Part shown: piece after piece, positions 22,241 through 31,205 of the stretch
Layout of the letters: each line of letters opens with the position of its first letter
How positions within the stretch are numbered: the stretch's first letter is position 1
From: Cyanobacteria bacterium M_DeepCast_100m_m1_067
GTDB lineage: Bacteria > Cyanobacteriota > Cyanobacteriia > PCC-6307 > Cyanobiaceae
Direction: 5' to 3'
DNA: 35,268 nt
Assembly (NCBI GenBank): GCA_016882385.1
Contig: VGQC01000006.1
Location: 1-35,268, forward strand
Made by a program: the position numbers and the translations under genes
The notes under the pieces: generated by a model
What the model was told of the DNA's origin: nothing
What the model saw: only the letters and a program-made list of their open reading frames with translations
Database searches by the model: none

Positions 22241-23556
22241 AACTCTTCGATGTGCTGCTGGCCTTTGCGGCCCTGAGCCTGCTGCTGCTGCTGGCCACGG
22301 CCCTGCGCCAGCGGCTGAAGATCCTGCAGCGGCTGGGGCTGCCCGAGGCGCTGATCGCCGGGCTGCTGGGGCTGGCGATCGGCCCCTTCAGCCCGCTGCA
22401 GCTGTTTCCCGCGCGCGTCTATGCGGTCTGGAGCCAGACGCCCGGGGTGCTGATCACGGTGGTGTTTGCCACGTTGTTTCTGGGCCAGGCACTGCCCAGC
22501 CCGCGGCAGCTGTGGCAACGGGCCGCCAGCCAGGTGGCCTTCGGCATGGTGCTGGGCTTCGGCCAATACCTGGTCGGCGGGCTGGCGCTGCTGCTGGTGT
22601 TGCAGCCGCTGCTGGGCACCAACCCGCTGATGGCCTGCCTGATCGAGGTGGGCTTCGAGGGCGGCCACGGCACGGCCGCCGGCATGGGCCCGAGCTTCGC
22701 GGAGCTGGGCCTGGCCAGCGGCGAGGCCCTAGGGCTGGCGATGGCCACGGTGGGCGTGCTGGCGGCCGTGCTGATCGGCAGCAGCCTGGTGGTGATCGGC
22801 CGGCGCCGCCGCTGGCTGGTGAGCAGCGGCGCGCCTGGGAGCAGTAGTGCCCAGGCGCTGGGGGACGAACCCGCCCGCCGGCCGCTCCTGCCGGCCGGCC
22901 CCTCGCCCACGATCGATGCACTCACCATCAACCTGGCCCTGATCGGCGCGGCGGTGGGGCTGGGGGTACTGCTCAAGGAGGCGCTGGTGGCCAGCTGGCC
23001 GCTGCTGAAGGCGGTGCCGCTGTTTCCGCTGGCGATGGTGGGCGGACTGGTGGTGCAGCTGCTGCTGCAGCGGGCCGGCAAACCCCAACTGGCCAACGCG
23101 CCCCTGCAGCACAGCCTGGGTGCCCTGGCGATGGACGTGCTGATCACCGCAGCGATGGCCAGCCTCAACCTGCCACTGCTGGAGGAAGCCTGGCTGCCGT
23201 TTACGGCGCTGGCGCTGCTAGGGCTGACCTGGAACCTGGCGGTGTTCTGGTGGCTGGCGCCGCGGCTGTTTGGCGATGCCTGGTTTGAGCGGGCGATCGC
23301 CGATTTCGGCCAGGGCACGGGCGTGACCGCCACCGGCCTGCTGCTGCTGCGCATGGCCGATCCCTACGGCCGCAGCGGCGTGCTGGAGGCGTTTTCGTTC
23401 AAGCAGCTGGTGTTTGAGCCCTTCCTGGGCGGCGGCCTGGTGACGGCCTTCGCGCCGATCGCCCTGGTGAGCCTGGGCCTGCCGCTCTGGACCGCCCTGG
23501 CAGCGCTGCTTACCCTGGCGGCCCTTGGCTTCGGGCTGGCGGTGCGGCGGGGGTGA
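22237..23556 (+). CDS. Sodium/glutamate symporter (GltS) family, copy 2
   Basis: MKLFDVLLAFAALSLLLL; LMACLIEVGFEGGHGTAAGMGPSFAELG and FGQGTGVTATGLLLLRMADPYGRSG; ATGA overlap with copy 1. Confidence 0.85.
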   Translation: MKLFDVLLAFAALSLLLLLATALRQRLKILQRLGLPEALIAGLLGLAIGPFSPLQLFPARVYAVWSQTPGVLITVVFATLFLGQALPSPRQLWQRAASQVAFGMVLGFGQYLVGGLALLLVLQPLLGTNPLMACLIEVGFEGGHGTAAGMGPSFAELGLASGEALGLAMATVGVLAAVLIGSSLVVIGRRRRWLVSSGAPGSSSAQALGDEPARRPLLPAGPSPTIDALTINLALIGAAVGLGVLLKEALVASWPLLKAVPLFPLAMVGGLVVQLLLQRAGKPQLANAPLQHSLGALAMDVLITAAMASLNLPLLEEAWLPFTALALLGLTWNLAVFWWLAPRLFGDAWFERAIADFGQGTGVTATGLLLLRMADPYGRSGVLEAFSFKQLVFEPFLGGGLVTAFAPIALVSLGLPLWTALAALLTLAALGFGLAVRRG

Positions 23557-23585
23557 TCGGGGGCCTGGCCGCGCCGGCGTCCGTC

Positions 23586-23604
23586 TTGATGACCAGCCCA
23601 TCAA
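23586..23604. terminator. Stem-loop TTGATG-N7-CATCAA downstream of gltS copy 2
   Basis: Perfect 6-bp arms 30 bp after the stop codon; no clear T-tract. Confidence 0.3.
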
Positions 23605-23715
23605 CGGGTCAACAGGCGATGACGCGATGCAGCGACACGTCATAACCGGGACTGCCTTGGCAGCCGCTCAGGGGTGCGGGCCCTGCCTTTCTCGAGTGCT
23701 GGATTCCTTGTTTCG

Positions 23716-24060
23716 TTAGGGCCTGCGAAGTGTGAGCAGGGCCGTGGTGGGCTCGGCGATGAAGGCAGTGATGGCCGTAGCGTTGGCCAACAGGATGCAC
23801 AGAATTTCTGCAGTGCTGGTATTGCCAACCACCAGCCAGATCACTTTCGGTGGAGCCCCAAGCAGCAGACTCAAGCTTCGAAAGTCGTCGTCCTTGGTGG
23901 TGATAATCAATCCCTTGTTGGCCGCAAAAGACCAGATCTTCTCATCGCTCTGTCCCTTGAGACCAGCATCACGCACATGAATGCTTCCTGGAAACTGGCT
24001 GGCAAGCGAGTTGACCAACCGTGGACTCAGATTTTCATCCAATAGCAAAGGAGCCGGCAT
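23716..24060 (-). CDS. DUF5615 family PIN-like protein (putative toxin)
   Basis: MPAPLLLDENLSPRLVNSLASQFPGSIHVRDAGLKGQSDEKIWSFAANKGLIITTKDDDF, a typical DUF5615 layout; TTG at 24072 is an alternative start overlapping the upstream stop. Confidence 0.85.
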   Translation of the reverse strand: MPAPLLLDENLSPRLVNSLASQFPGSIHVRDAGLKGQSDEKIWSFAANKGLIITTKDDDFRSLSLLLGAPPKVIWLVVGNTSTAEILCILLANATAITAFIAEPTTALLTLRRP

Positions 24061-24068
24061 TGCCCGGA

Positions 24069-24302
24069 TCAAGCAATCGTGAGCTCGCTGAGACGCTTTT
24101 CACGTTCAGCGGCATAACGCAACACCGCTTGAATGTGTGCAGCCTTCAAATCAGGAAAATCCGCAAGGATCTCCTCCTGACTCATGCCGCTGGCGAGATA
24201 CTCGAGCACATCAGACACCGTGATCCGCGTGCCAGCCAGGCATGGCTTGCCGCTGCGCACGCCTGGCGTGCAGCTGATCAGAGGAGAAGTTGGAGCGGTC
24301 AT
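24069..24302 (-). CDS. DUF433 domain protein (putative antitoxin)
   Basis: GKPCLAGTRITVSDVLEYLASGMSQEEILADFPDLKAAHIQAVLRYAAEREK, DUF433 signature; same frame continues upstream to 24560+. Confidence 0.85.
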   Translation of the reverse strand: MTAPTSPLISCTPGVRSGKPCLAGTRITVSDVLEYLASGMSQEEILADFPDLKAAHIQAVLRYAAEREKRLSELTIA

Positions 24303-24560
24303 GAGCGGGGCTTGGGTTGATGGATCGATTCTGATGCGATTCGAGGTCGCCAATTCAGCAACTCCTTCGGAGAAGACTGCATCTACGCCAAGCAACGCCG
24401 GAACCAGGGCAGCGAGGAGTAGTACTCCTGCTTGCTGATTGAGGGGGATGGGTCCAGCGCCTGGGATGTCGACATGGCCGCAGTAGGTAAACAGCGTGAT
24501 CAGGGCAAGCAGCGCGCCGACAAGGAGGGTGATCCAGCCCTGGATGTCGTAGACCAAAAC
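24303..24560 (-). other. In-frame upstream membrane segment (two hydrophobic helices) contiguous with the DUF433 frame
   Basis: VLVYDIQGWITLLVGALLALITLFTYCGHVDIPGAGPIPLNQQAGVLLLAALVPALLGVDAVFSEG..., no stop before the DUF433 ATG. Confidence 0.5.
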
Positions 24561-24594
24561 CCTACCCACACCGAGCCCTCGCCGCTCAGCACTT

Positions 24595-24608
24595 AGTACA
24601 CCAGTACT
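24595..24608. promoter_or_regulatory. LexA-box-like palindrome AGTAC-ACCA-GTACT
   Basis: Fits the cyanobacterial LexA pattern RGTACNNNDGTWCB as recalled; upstream of the DUF433/DUF5615 transcription unit. Confidence 0.4.
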
Positions 24609-24711
24609 GGATAGCACGCCCCTCGCCTGCCGCAGGGATCGCGCGCGGTGGTGTGCGCCGGCGGGTGGTTTGGGGGCTGCCCTATGCATGAATCGACTGA
24701 AAACTCGCCGT

Positions 24712-25389
24712 TCAGGCCCCCATCACCCCGTAGTGGCGCAGCCGCATCTGCTCGGCCACCCGCCCCATTTCGGCTTCGCTGAGCAGCGGCGGCTCGCCCA
24801 GCTGCAGCGCCGCCACATACATCTGCGCCAGGGTTTCCAGCTCGATCGCCAGGGCCAGGGCCTGCGCCAGCGTGGCGCCGAGGGTCACCTGACCATGGTG
24901 GGCCAGCAGGCACGCCTGGCGATCCGCCAGGGCCGCCACCGCCAGATCCGAGAGCGCCTGACTGCCGAAGGTGGCGTAGCCGCCGCAGCGGATGTCGGGG
25001 CCGCCGGCCTGCACCACCATGTAGTGGAAGGGCGGGATGCCGCGGCCGTGGCAGGCCAGCGCCGTGGCGTGGATCGAGTGGCAGTGCACCACGGCCTGGA
25101 TCTCCGGCCGCTGGCGTAGCAGATCGGCATGCAGGCGCCACTCGGACGAGGGGCTGCGGCCCGGCACCATCACCCGGCCAGCCAGGGGCTGACCTTGGTG
25201 ATCGATCGCCACCAGGTCTTCAGGTCCCATCTGCTCCGGGGGAACGGAGCTGGGGGTGATCAACAGGCCGCCCTCGATCCGCACCGAGAGATTGCCGGAG
25301 GTGCCGGAATTGAGCCCAGCGGCACTCAGGCGCCGCGTGGACGCCAGCAGCTCCTGGCGCACCTGCCCTTCGGTGGTCCACTCAGCCAC
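24712..25389 (-). CDS. Class II aldolase/adducin family (FucA-like) protein
   Basis: [57 protein letters not shown]. Confidence 0.88.
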   Translation of the reverse strand: MAEWTTEGQVRQELLASTRRLSAAGLNSGTSGNLSVRIEGGLLITPSSVPPEQMGPEDLVAIDHQGQPLAGRVMVPGRSPSSEWRLHADLLRQRPEIQAVVHCHSIHATALACHGRGIPPFHYMVVQAGGPDIRCGGYATFGSQALSDLAVAALADRQACLLAHHGQVTLGATLAQALALAIELETLAQMYVAALQLGEPPLLSEAEMGRVAEQMRLRHYGVMGA

Positions 25390-26494
25390 GGCCGTAGAGC
25401 TCCCGCAGCCCAGCCTCGCTGGCGGCCGCCACGCCGCGCTCGGTGATCAGGCCTGACACCAACCGAGCCGGGGTCACATCGAAGGCGGGGTTGAAGCCAG
25501 GGCTGCCATCGGGGCTGAGCTGCACCGTGGCGAGCTCTCCAGCCGCGGAGCCAGTGGCGAGTCGGCCCTGGATCAGGGTCACCTCCTCGGCGCTGCGGGC
25601 CTCAATCGGGATCTCGGCCACGCCGTCGTCGATCGTCCAGTCGATGGTGGAGGCGGGCAGGGCCACATAGAAGGGCACGTTGTTGTCGTGGGCTGCGAGG
25701 GCCTTGAGGTAGGTGCCGATCTTGTTGCACACGTCGCCGCGGCGGGTGGTGCGGTCGGTGCCCACGATCACCGCATCCACCTGGCCGTGCTGCATCAGGT
25801 GACCGCCAGCGTTGTCGACGATCACCGTGTGGGGCACGCCCTCCTTGCCCAGCTCAAAGGCGGTGAGGCTGGCGCCCTGGTTGCGGGGGCGGGTCTCATC
25901 GACCCACACGTGGATGTTGAGCCCGGAGCGGTGGGCCTTGTAGATCGGCGCCAGGGCCGTGCCCCAGTCCACCGTCGCCAGCCAGCCGGCATTGCAGTGG
26001 GTGAGCACCTGGAGCGTGGCACCGGGCTTGCGGGCCGCCAACTGCTGGAAGATCGCCAGGCCGTGCTCGCCGATGGCCTCGCACATCGCCACGTCTTCCT
26101 CAGCGATGGCAGCGGCCTCGGCCTTGGCCGCCTCGGCGCGCTCGGCGGGCGGCAGCGACTGCACCTTGGCCCGCACCCGCTCCAGCGCCCAGCGCAGGTT
26201 GATCGCCGTGGGCCGGGTGGCATTGAGCTGCTCAAACGCGGCCGCCAGGGAGGCATCGCTCGGATCCGCCTGCAACGCCAGCATCAACCCATAGGCCCCG
26301 GTCACGCCGATCAAGGGCGCCCCACGCACCACCATCGTGCGAATCGCCTCAGCGGCCTCATCGCAGCGACGCAGGGTGCGGGTCGTGAACTGGTGAGGCA
26401 GCAGCGTCTGATCGATCACGCCCACCGCGTCGCCCCCTGGGCCGCCATCGGGCTCCAGCCAGATCGTGCGCCAGGGCTTGCCGTCGATGTTCAT
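25382..26494 (-). CDS. mtnA: S-methyl-5-thioribose-1-phosphate isomerase
   Basis: [85 protein letters not shown]. Confidence 0.93.
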   Translation of the reverse strand: MNIDGKPWRTIWLEPDGGPGGDAVGVIDQTLLPHQFTTRTLRRCDEAAEAIRTMVVRGAPLIGVTGAYGLMLALQADPSDASLAAAFEQLNATRPTAINLRWALERVRAKVQSLPPAERAEAAKAEAAAIAEEDVAMCEAIGEHGLAIFQQLAARKPGATLQVLTHCNAGWLATVDWGTALAPIYKAHRSGLNIHVWVDETRPRNQGASLTAFELGKEGVPHTVIVDNAGGHLMQHGQVDAVIVGTDRTTRRGDVCNKIGTYLKALAAHDNNVPFYVALPASTIDWTIDDGVAEIPIEARSAEEVTLIQGRLATGSAAGELATVQLSPDGSPGFNPAFDVTPARLVSGLITERGVAAASEAGLRELYGRG

Positions 26495-26612
26495 GGCTGC
26501 TGCAAAGGGGACGGATCTGCCCTTGATCATCCCTGGGGGAGCGCAGGCCGCCCGGTGCTGACCCAAACCACAACGAGCCAGAACCGGCTCGACATGGACT
26601 GTCCCGAAATCC

Positions 26613-26625
26613 GTACAGGCTGTAC
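26613..26625. promoter_or_regulatory. GTACAG-G-CTGTAC inverted repeat upstream of mtnA
   Basis: Perfect 6-bp arms around one base, about 120 bp upstream of the mtnA ATG. Confidence 0.35.
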
Positions 26626-26674
26626 AAATTTTCAGAGCGTGCTGCAAGCACCCCAGCGCCCCTTCACCGCCCGC

Positions 26675-27217
26675 TCAGATCGGCCGGTAGCCAAACCAAT
26701 CCGGCACCTGACTCTGGCTGAGGCCCTCCGGGTGGGGCTCCAGCTCCACATGCCAGCGCTCACCGCCCAGCAGCTCCAGCTGCTCAATCGCCAGGCAGTC
26801 GTCCACCGCGGCCAGATCGTCCTTGTGCTGCTGCAACGCATCCCGCAACCACTGCCGCTTGGCCGCCGCCTTGGCCGCCTGGGGTGAGCGGGCCACCACC
26901 AGGCCGAAGTGGTGCAGCTCGGCGAGGGAGTCGGAGCGGTAGGCGCCCAGGTTCACAAACCAAAGCCGCTCGGGCCGGGGCGCGGACGTCTCGCGCCCCA
27001 GACGCACCCCCCAGCCATCCACCGCCCGCACCGCCAGATAGCTGTCCAAATGCAGGCCCTCACGCCTCCCGAACCACTGCCGCCGCAGCTCCGGGATGGT
27101 GTCTTCGATGGTCTCTCCGGCCACGAAGCGCACGTCGTGGAGCTCGATGTGGCAGCCAGGCGCGCGGCCACCCAACACCACCATCCACAGCTGCGGGATC
27201 ACCGGGTTGTTCGCCAT
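26675..27217 (-). CDS. DUF1543 domain-containing protein
   Basis: MVVLGGRAPGCHIELHDVRFVAGETIEDTIPELRRQWFG...HLDSY pattern. Confidence 0.8.
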   Translation of the reverse strand: MANNPVIPQLWMVVLGGRAPGCHIELHDVRFVAGETIEDTIPELRRQWFGRREGLHLDSYLAVRAVDGWGVRLGRETSAPRPERLWFVNLGAYRSDSLAELHHFGLVVARSPQAAKAAAKRQWLRDALQQHKDDLAAVDDCLAIEQLELLGGERWHVELEPHPEGLSQSQVPDWFGYRPI

Positions 27218-27252
27218 CCATCTCGGGCCCGGGGCTCGATCAGGATGGCGCC

Positions 27253-27900
27253 ATGGACTTCTTCTCGCAGCAGTGGGCCACCTACCGGGCGGTGGTGAGC
27301 CACGACCTGATGGAGCACCGGGCCGTGGCGCAAGCCACAGCCAACGCCCTTGAGGGCTGGCTGGCCCAACGTTCTGCCAGCGCGCCGCCGCCGGAGATGG
27401 TGGATCTGGGCTGCGGCGATCTGGCCCTGCTGGCGCCCGTGCTCAGGCGCCTGCCCCTGGGCAGCTACACCGGCCTGGATCTCACCGCCGCCGTGCTGCC
27501 CCTGGCCGAGAAGGCCCTGAGCCCCATGCCCTATCCCTGCACCTGGCAGGAGGGCAACCTGCTGGCCTGGAGCCAATCGGAGGGTCCACCCGTCGCCATC
27601 CTCCATTCGGCCTTTGCCATCCATCACCTCAGCGACGCCGAGAAGACCACGTTTTTGCGGGGTGCGCGCCAGCGGATCACCGCCGATGGGCTGCTGCTCT
27701 GGGCCGATGTGTTCCGCGAGCCAGGCGAGGGGCTCACCGCGGAGCAGCAGAGCCAGGTGATCGATCACCTCAGCAGCTTCGACATCCCGGCCGAACGGGG
27801 CGCCATGGAAACGCTCGCCGCGGCGGCAGGCTGGCACTGGCGCTGGGCCTGGCAAGGCCAGCACCAGGCTGAAGCCCTGGCGGTGCTGACCCCGGCCTGA
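27253..27900 (+). CDS. Class I SAM-dependent methyltransferase
   Basis: MVDLGCGDLALLAPVLRRLPLGSYTGLDLT; SAFAIHHLSDAEKTTFLRGARQRI. Confidence 0.85.
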   Translation: MDFFSQQWATYRAVVSHDLMEHRAVAQATANALEGWLAQRSASAPPPEMVDLGCGDLALLAPVLRRLPLGSYTGLDLTAAVLPLAEKALSPMPYPCTWQEGNLLAWSQSEGPPVAILHSAFAIHHLSDAEKTTFLRGARQRITADGLLLWADVFREPGEGLTAEQQSQVIDHLSSFDIPAERGAMETLAAAAGWHWRWAWQGQHQAEALAVLTPA

Positions 27901-27915
27901 TCAGCTGTGCTCGGG

Positions 27916-29214
27916 TTAGCTGTGTTCGCGCAGGAAGGCGATCGTGCCCTCCAGCTCCTCGGCGAAGCGGTCGATCTCCTCGGGGGTGGTGGTGAAGCTG
28001 AGGCTGGCGCGGGCTGAGCCGGGGATGCCGTAGAGGCGGTGCAGTGGCTGGGTGCAGTGGTGGCCGCTGCGGATGCAGATGCCGGCCGAATCCAGCAGGG
28101 CGGCGATGTCGTTGGCATGCAGGCCGTCCACCGTGAAGGCCGCCAGGGCACCCCGGTCGGGCTGTTGCTCCGGGGTTGGGCCCAGGATGCGGACGCCTTC
28201 GATCGCCTGCAGCCGATCGAACAGCTGGCGGGTGAGCACCTGCTCCCAGGCATGGATACGCTCCAGACCCAGGGCGCTGAGGTAGTCGAGGGCGGCACCC
28301 ATGCCGATCGCTTCACCGATGGCCGGCGTGCCCGCCTCAAACTTGTGGGGCAGCTCTGCCCAGCTGCTGTGGTCCAGGAACACGTCCTGGATCATTTCGC
28401 CGCCGCCGAGGAAGGGGGGCATCGCCTCCAGCAGCGCCTCGCGGGCCCAGAGGAAGCCCATGCCCGTGGGGCCGCAGAGCTTGTGGGAGCTGGCCACCAA
28501 AAAATCGCAGCCCAGCTGGGCCACATCCACCGGCAGGTGGGGCAGGCTCTGGCAGGCATCCACCAGCACCAGGGCGCCGGCGGCATGGGCCAGGGGCACG
28601 ATCTGCTCGATTGGGTTGAGGGCCCCGAGGGTGTTGCTCACCTGCACCAGGCTCACCAATTTGGTGCGGTCACTGAGCTGACTGCGCAGATCGTCGAGAT
28701 CCAGCTCGCCGCTTTCGCTGAGGCCCACGTGGCGCAGCACGCAGCCGGTGCGGGCCGCCAGCAGCTGCCAGGGCACCAGGTTGGAGTGGTGCTCCATCAC
28801 CGTGAGCAGCACCTCATCGCCGGGGCCGAGGTTGGCCTCACCCCAGCTGCGGGCCACCAGGTTGATCGCCTCACTGGCGTTGCGGGTGAACACAATCTCC
28901 CGCGGGCTGGCCGCCCCCACAAACGCCGCCACCTTGGCGCGGGCCCCCTCAAAACCCTCGGTGGCCCGGGCGCTGAGCTGGTGCGCGCCGCGGTGCACGT
29001 TGGCGTTGTCATGGTCGTAGTAGTGCTGCAGGGCCGCCAGCACCTGACGGGGCTTCTGGCTGGTGGCGGCGTGATCCAGGTAGATCAGCGGCTGGCCCAA
29101 GCAGGCCGTTTGCGCCAGCAGGGGGAAGTCGGGCCGGGTGAGGGCGGCGAGATTGCCGGCAGACGGGTTGGACGGGTGCAGGTCGGATTGCACCGGGGAC
29201 GCTGTCATGGTCAT
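27916..29214 (-). CDS. sufS: SufS-type cysteine desulfurase
   Basis: IYLDHAATSQKP, VASSHKLCGPTGMGFLW, IRSGHHCTQPLH. Confidence 0.97.
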   Translation of the reverse strand: MTMTASPVQSDLHPSNPSAGNLAALTRPDFPLLAQTACLGQPLIYLDHAATSQKPRQVLAALQHYYDHDNANVHRGAHQLSARATEGFEGARAKVAAFVGAASPREIVFTRNASEAINLVARSWGEANLGPGDEVLLTVMEHHSNLVPWQLLAARTGCVLRHVGLSESGELDLDDLRSQLSDRTKLVSLVQVSNTLGALNPIEQIVPLAHAAGALVLVDACQSLPHLPVDVAQLGCDFLVASSHKLCGPTGMGFLWAREALLEAMPPFLGGGEMIQDVFLDHSSWAELPHKFEAGTPAIGEAIGMGAALDYLSALGLERIHAWEQVLTRQLFDRLQAIEGVRILGPTPEQQPDRGALAAFTVDGLHANDIAALLDSAGICIRSGHHCTQPLHRLYGIPGSARASLSFTTTPEEIDRFAEELEGTIAFLREHS

Positions 29215-30323
29215 GGACGCTCCCGAAGCAGCAGCGGCAGGGGATTCAGAGCCGCCGCGGCCACTGGCAGCTCCCGCAGCACCTCATCGCAGTAGCCCCG
29301 CAACAGCAGCTTGGAGGCCTGATCGGCACCGATGCCACGGCTCTGCAGATAGAAGAGTTCGCTTTGCTGCAGCCGGCTCACGGTGGCGCCGTGGGCGCAC
29401 TTCACGTCGTCGGCAACGATTTCGAGCTCGGGCTTGGTGTCCACCCGGGCCCGATCCGAGAGCAGCAGGGTGCGGCTGAGCTGGGCGGCGTTGGTCTGCT
29501 GGGCCTTGCGGGGCACCTGGACAGCGCCGTTGAACACGCTGCGTCCAGCCCCATCGGCCACCACCTTGTGGAGCTGGTCGAGCTCGCCATCGGGCCCCTC
29601 AAAGCACACGTGGCTGTGGGTGTCCGCCAGGTCCTGGCCGTCCACGAGTTGCAGGGCCCGCAGGCGGGTGTGGGCCGCCCCTGCCACCTGGCAGATGCGG
29701 GGCTCCAGGCGGCTCAAGGCCCAACCGCCCACGGCCGTGGTGAGCTGCAGGGCACTGGCGGGGGCCTGGCTGATGGCCAGGTGACTCAGCAAGCTGGCGC
29801 GGCTGTCGCCCGGGGCCAGCACCCCCAGATGCAGCCGGGCGCCACGGCCGAGCTGGGCCACGGTGAGCAGGCTGGTGGCATTGGCAGCACTGGAGCTGTG
29901 GTGTTGCAGCAGCTCCAGGCTGGCCCCGTCCTCCAGAATCAGCAGCAGTTGCAAAGCCAGCAGGCCCGGAGCAGCTCCGGCATCAATGCTGAGCTGCAAC
30001 GGCCCCGCCGCCCCGCTCACCCGCAACGCCAGGCAACGGGGCGAAGCGCCCTGGTTGAGCTGCACCGGCCAAGCACCTGAGCTGCCGGTGGCTTGCAACA
30101 CCTGGTTGCGCAGCTGCTGCGCTTCAGCGGGCTCGAGACGGGTGATCCCAGCGGGGAGCGCGGCAAGGGCAAAGGGATCCGGGCCATTCCAGGGCTCTGC
30201 AGCCACGCTTTGCAGCGGCGCCAGATCGGTGAAGCGCCAATCCTCATGGCGGCGACCCGGCAGCGGCGACCCGGCCAACGCGGCCAACCACGCACCGGTT
30301 GCCGGTAGCGCAACGGCAGGCAT
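29211..30323 (-). CDS. sufD: Fe-S cluster assembly protein SufD
   Basis: [35 protein letters not shown]; overlaps sufC and sufS. Confidence 0.95.
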   Translation of the reverse strand: MPAVALPATGAWLAALAGSPLPGRRHEDWRFTDLAPLQSVAAEPWNGPDPFALAALPAGITRLEPAEAQQLRNQVLQATGSSGAWPVQLNQGASPRCLALRVSGAAGPLQLSIDAGAAPGLLALQLLLILEDGASLELLQHHSSSAANATSLLTVAQLGRGARLHLGVLAPGDSRASLLSHLAISQAPASALQLTTAVGGWALSRLEPRICQVAGAAHTRLRALQLVDGQDLADTHSHVCFEGPDGELDQLHKVVADGAGRSVFNGAVQVPRKAQQTNAAQLSRTLLLSDRARVDTKPELEIVADDVKCAHGATVSRLQQSELFYLQSRGIGADQASKLLLRGYCDEVLRELPVAAAALNPLPLLLRERP

Positions 30324-31126
30324 CAGGCCACCTCCACCGTCTCGGGCTCCAGGCGGGCCAGTTCCTGATCCACCCAGTCGTACCCGGTGCGCTCCAACTC
30401 CAGCGCCAGCTCCTTGCCGCCTGTGCGCAGGATCCGACCGGCAGCCATCACATGCACGTAGTCGGGGGTGATCAGATCCAGAAGCCTCTGGTAGTGCGTG
30501 ATCAGCAGGGTGGCGTTGTCGGGGCCGGCCAGTTGGTTGACACCATCGGCAACGATGCGCAGCGCGTCGATATCGAGACCGGAATCGGTCTCATCGAGGA
30601 TGGCCACCAGTGGCTCCAACAGAGCCATTTGCAGGATCTCGTTGCGCTTCTTTTCGCCGCCAGAAAAGCCTTCATTGACACTGCGCTCGAGGAAGGCCGG
30701 ATCCATCTGCACCACCTTGAGCCGCTCGTGCACCAGATCCTCAAAGGCGAAAGTGTCGAGCTCCTCATCACCCCGCTCGGCGCGGCGGGAATTGGTGGCC
30801 ACCCGCAGAAATTCCAGGTTGCTGACCCCAGGGATCTCCACTGGATACTGGAACCCCAGGAACAGTCCGATCCGGGCCCGCTGCTCGGGATCCAGTTCGA
30901 GCAGATCGGCGCCGCGGTAGTGCACCGATCCAGCCGTGACGGTGTAGGCGGGATGGCCGGCCAGCACCTTGGAGAGGGTGCTCTTGCCACTGCCGTTGCG
31001 CCCCATCACGGCATGGATTTCACCAGCCCGGATCGCCAGATTGACGCCCTTGAGGATCGGCTGCTCATCCACCGAGGCGTGGAGATCGCGAATGTCCAGC
31101 AACAGTGGGGCGTCGGGGCGAATCAC
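30323..31126 (-). CDS. sufC: Fe-S cluster assembly ATPase SufC
   Basis: [58 protein letters not shown]. Confidence 0.98.
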   Translation of the reverse strand: MIRPDAPLLLDIRDLHASVDEQPILKGVNLAIRAGEIHAVMGRNGSGKSTLSKVLAGHPAYTVTAGSVHYRGADLLELDPEQRARIGLFLGFQYPVEIPGVSNLEFLRVATNSRRAERGDEELDTFAFEDLVHERLKVVQMDPAFLERSVNEGFSGGEKKRNEILQMALLEPLVAILDETDSGLDIDALRIVADGVNQLAGPDNATLLITHYQRLLDLITPDYVHVMAAGRILRTGGKELALELERTGYDWVDQELARLEPETVEVA

Positions 31127-31205
31127 AGCAAAAAAATCAGATGGGAAGGATCGGAAGCAGGATCAAAAACGATGAGCGGGAAACCAATCAAGGGGTGCGG
31201 GCTGA

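Noticed and set aside
26613-26625. GTACAGGCTGTAC as a second LexA box
   Set aside because: Half-sites are spaced by five rather than four bases, so it does not fit the recalled consensus; kept only as a generic palindrome.
28039-29295. 418-aa plus-strand ORF (and 25688-26887 +)
   Set aside because: Antisense of sufS and mtnA respectively; low-complexity translations.
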